NCBI GenBank assembly: GCA_026388915.1
Contig: JAPLIW010000858.1
Span: 1 to 5,940 of the forward strand
Direction: 5' to 3'
Source: Deltaproteobacteria bacterium
GTDB lineage: Bacteria > Desulfobacterota > SM23-61
Length of the DNA: 5,940 bases
A program made the translations under genes and the position numbers. Below the pieces are notes generated by a model, which ran no database searches, was not told the origin of the DNA, and saw only the letters and a program-made list of their open reading frames with translations. Positions 5,017 through 5,940 of this stretch are shown piece after piece (within the stretch, counting starts at the first letter, position 1; each line of letters opens with the position of its first letter).

Positions 5017-5274
5017 ATGGGAAAACTTCAAGAACAAATGAAAGCCGATCTCTCCCTCAAACGCTACAGCCCTCACACCATCCGAGCCTACCTGCACTGC
5101 ATCCGGAACTTTGCCAAGTATTTCATGCGCCCGCCCGCAGAGATGGGCGAAACCGAGGTGCGCCAATTCATGCTTCACCTCGCCCAGGATCGCAAAGTCT
5201 CCGCTTTCGTGCAAACCATGCATGTCAATGCGCTCAAGTTTTTATACCGGGAGAGGGGGGACGCCCTTAAATAA
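5017..5274 (+). pseudogene. Tyrosine recombinase/integrase, N-terminal SAM-like domain only
   Basis: The 85 residues begin MGKLQEQMKADLSLKRYSPH and continue with AYLHCIRNFAKYF (24-36), EVRQFMLHLAQDRKVSAFV (47-65) and NALKFLYRE (71-79). This is the four-helix core-binding domain of phage-type integrases, of the kind that accompanies IS91-like elements. In full enzymes of about 290 residues the catalytic domain with the R-H-R-Y residues follows; here the frame ends at TAA soon after a GGGGACG sequence (5257-5263). It has a perfect ribosome binding site, so a short DNA-binding peptide could still be made, but it cannot recombine DNA. Neither the catalytic domain nor an IS91 transposase is seen in other frames downstream. 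Confidence 0.75.
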
Positions 5275-5449
5275 TTCAGTTGGCACGGATGGAATTCGAA
5301 CGATGAACAAGGGTATGCCAGAATTAGCTCACTTCGAATGCGCCGGAGTTTTTTCACCTTACCATGAGCAGGGGCATGCAACCCCTAAAAAACCTCAATG
5401 ATAATCCCAAACTCTATAATCAAGGGACATCATACCAGGCAAATCGATG
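5275..5449. other. Non-coding junction between integrase fragment and ggt promoter
   Basis: No supported gene. A small hairpin AGGGG (5370-5374)/CCCCT (5382-5386) with a seven-base loop is followed by A residues rather than T on the plus strand, so it is not a terminator. A possible tRNA 3'-end look-alike near 5282-5301 was rejected. This is likely the seam between inserted DNA and the ggt backbone. Confidence 0.4.
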
Positions 5450-5478
5450 TTGACACCCCCATTGGAAGGAGATAATAT
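5450..5478 (+). promoter_or_regulatory. Near-consensus promoter of the gamma-glutamyltransferase gene
   Basis: A perfect TTGACA (5450-5455) is followed after exactly 17 bases by TAATAT (5473-5478). The start would be near 5485, leaving a leader of about 145 bases. Nothing that looks like an operator overlaps it, so it may be constitutive. Confidence 0.65.
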
Positions 5479-5538
5479 CACAGCGCAAAGGCTGAAATCT
5501 TTTTTTCCCGGGTCGCCTTGTTAATCCCAGGTCCGTAA

Positions 5539-5588
5539 CCCCGAAAACACGGGGGATACACTCTCCATAGTCCTTTCCCCCAGGGGGG
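5539..5588 (+). promoter_or_regulatory. Hairpin-forming part of the ggt leader
   Basis: CCCCG (5539-5543) pairs with CGGGG (5550-5554) over a six-base A-rich loop. A C5/G6 pair separated by a single base (5577-5588) cannot close on itself but could pair with the first hairpin's arms as an alternative fold. Not a riboswitch class I recognise; no T tract for attenuation. Confidence 0.25.
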
Positions 5589-5630
5589 CGAGGAATTCGT
5601 GGGAGGAGAGATCTACTAAGGAGGTCGATG

Positions 5631-5940
5631 ATGCCTAAAAAGGTCTTCTGCCTCATCTTCGTATGGGTGCTGGTTCTCGCTTTGGCTATCCCGGCGGGCG
5701 CCGCCACCGTCGGTCCCCTGCTCAGGTCTAAGAATGGGATGGTGGTGGCAGCCAATCCCCATGCCGCCCGGGTGGGAGCGGAAATCCTTGAAAAGGGAGG
5801 CAATGCCGTGGATGCCGCCGTCGCGGTCAGCTTCGCCCTCGGGGTTGTGGAGCCTTATGCCTCGGGGCTCGGGGGAGAGGGGTACGCCGTTCTGGCCCTG
5901 TCCGGCGGCCGAAAGGTGGCTGTCGATTTCCGCAGCACGG
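5631..5940 (+). CDS. ggt: Gamma-glutamyltransferase, N-terminal part (runs off right edge)
   Basis: The 103 visible residues start with MPKK and a hydrophobic core (5-20) ending in a signal-peptidase-like P-A-G-A-A (21-25), so the protein is exported. GMVVAANPHAARVGAEILEK (36-55), GGNAVDAAVAVSFALGVVEP (56-75), SGLGGEGY (78-85) and VDFRST (98-103) are the conserved N-terminal blocks of the GGT family; R101 corresponds to the arginine that binds the gamma-glutamyl carboxylate. The enzyme hydrolyses or transfers the gamma-glutamyl group of glutathione and is made as an autocleaved precursor of 530-580 residues; the catalytic threonine lies outside the window. Two ATGs adjoin (5628, 5631). AGGAGG (5619-5624) is three bases from the first and six from the second, so 5631 is preferred. 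G/C-rich third positions set it apart from the genes to the left. Confidence 0.9.
   Translation, partial: MPKKVFCLIFVWVLVLALAIPAGAATVGPLLRSKNGMVVAANPHAARVGAEILEKGGNAVDAAVAVSFALGVVEPYASGLGGEGYAVLALSGGRKVAVDFRST

Noticed and set aside
5282..5301. tRNA 3'-end look-alike on the minus strand (GTTCGAATTCC followed by CCGTGCCA)
   Set aside because: The bases flanking TTCGAAT do not form a T-stem and no anticodon arm or matching acceptor 5' strand is found.
5370..5386. Hairpin AGGGG/CCCCT considered as a terminator for the integrase fragment
   Set aside because: Followed by A residues on the plus strand, and on the minus strand the T run precedes the stem; only five pairs.
5420..5803. Minus-strand frame of 127 codons opposite the ggt start
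   Set aside because: Antisense to a clearly recognised signal peptide and GGT domain; long only because of GC-rich codons.
1..5940. CRISPR array, rRNA genes, plasmid origin, DGR-type repeats
   Set aside because: No regularly spaced direct repeats, conserved rRNA segments, iterons or template/variable repeat pair could be seen on reading both strands.

Overview
The window looks like an accessory (island-type) stretch of a bacterial chromosome. Family choices (MntA/HepT, Phd plus PIN, RHH plus MazF, an IS91-associated type of tyrosine recombinase, YjbQ of the 'KELWFNIPTRRAFINIT' type) and strong Shine-Dalgarno sequences suggest a Gram-negative bacterium, perhaps a Desulfobacterota/Syntrophobacterales-like organism. 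That taxon is an inference from family resemblance, not a direct reading. Codon third positions become visibly G/C-richer in the last 310 bases (the gamma-glutamyltransferase start), which may be the edge of the conserved backbone.

Layout. Bases 2-835 hold the 3' part of a three-helix membrane protein of unknown function, followed eight bases later by an integron attC-like palindromic stretch (weak). On the minus strand, 1265-1125 is the first third of a YjbQ (UPF0047) gene that has lost the rest but keeps a promoter (TTCCCA/TATAAT) and a terminator hairpin. From 1405 to 3111 three toxin-antitoxin loci follow on the plus strand: an MntA nucleotidyltransferase with a wrecked HepT (HEPN) toxin, a Phd/YefM antitoxin with only the first residues of a PIN toxin, and a complete RHH antitoxin plus MazF/PemK toxin with its own promoter and a likely operator. 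An 83-bp palindromic MITE/REP-like element (3208-3290) comes next and cuts off the 3' end of a minus-strand acyltransferase gene. That gene lies directly downstream of an intact radical SAM gene (4539-3658) driven by a good sigma70-type promoter near 4740. Bases 5017-5274 encode only the N-terminal DNA-binding domain of a tyrosine recombinase. A near-consensus promoter at 5450-5478 then leads into a secreted gamma-glutamyltransferase that runs off the right edge.

How it fits together. The region is a decay zone: at least five genes (yjbQ, hepT, the PIN toxin, the acyltransferase, the integrase) are truncated while their neighbours look intact. Twice toxins were lost and antitoxins kept. A sequence of the form GGGGACGTTGRTTCA lies at or close to several of the break points (2334-2351, 3208-3222, 3276-3290, and a partial match at 5257-5263), which points to a small mobile or REP-type repeat family as a cause or marker of the rearrangements. 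The radical SAM/acyltransferase pair was probably a two-gene operon whose product is not known.
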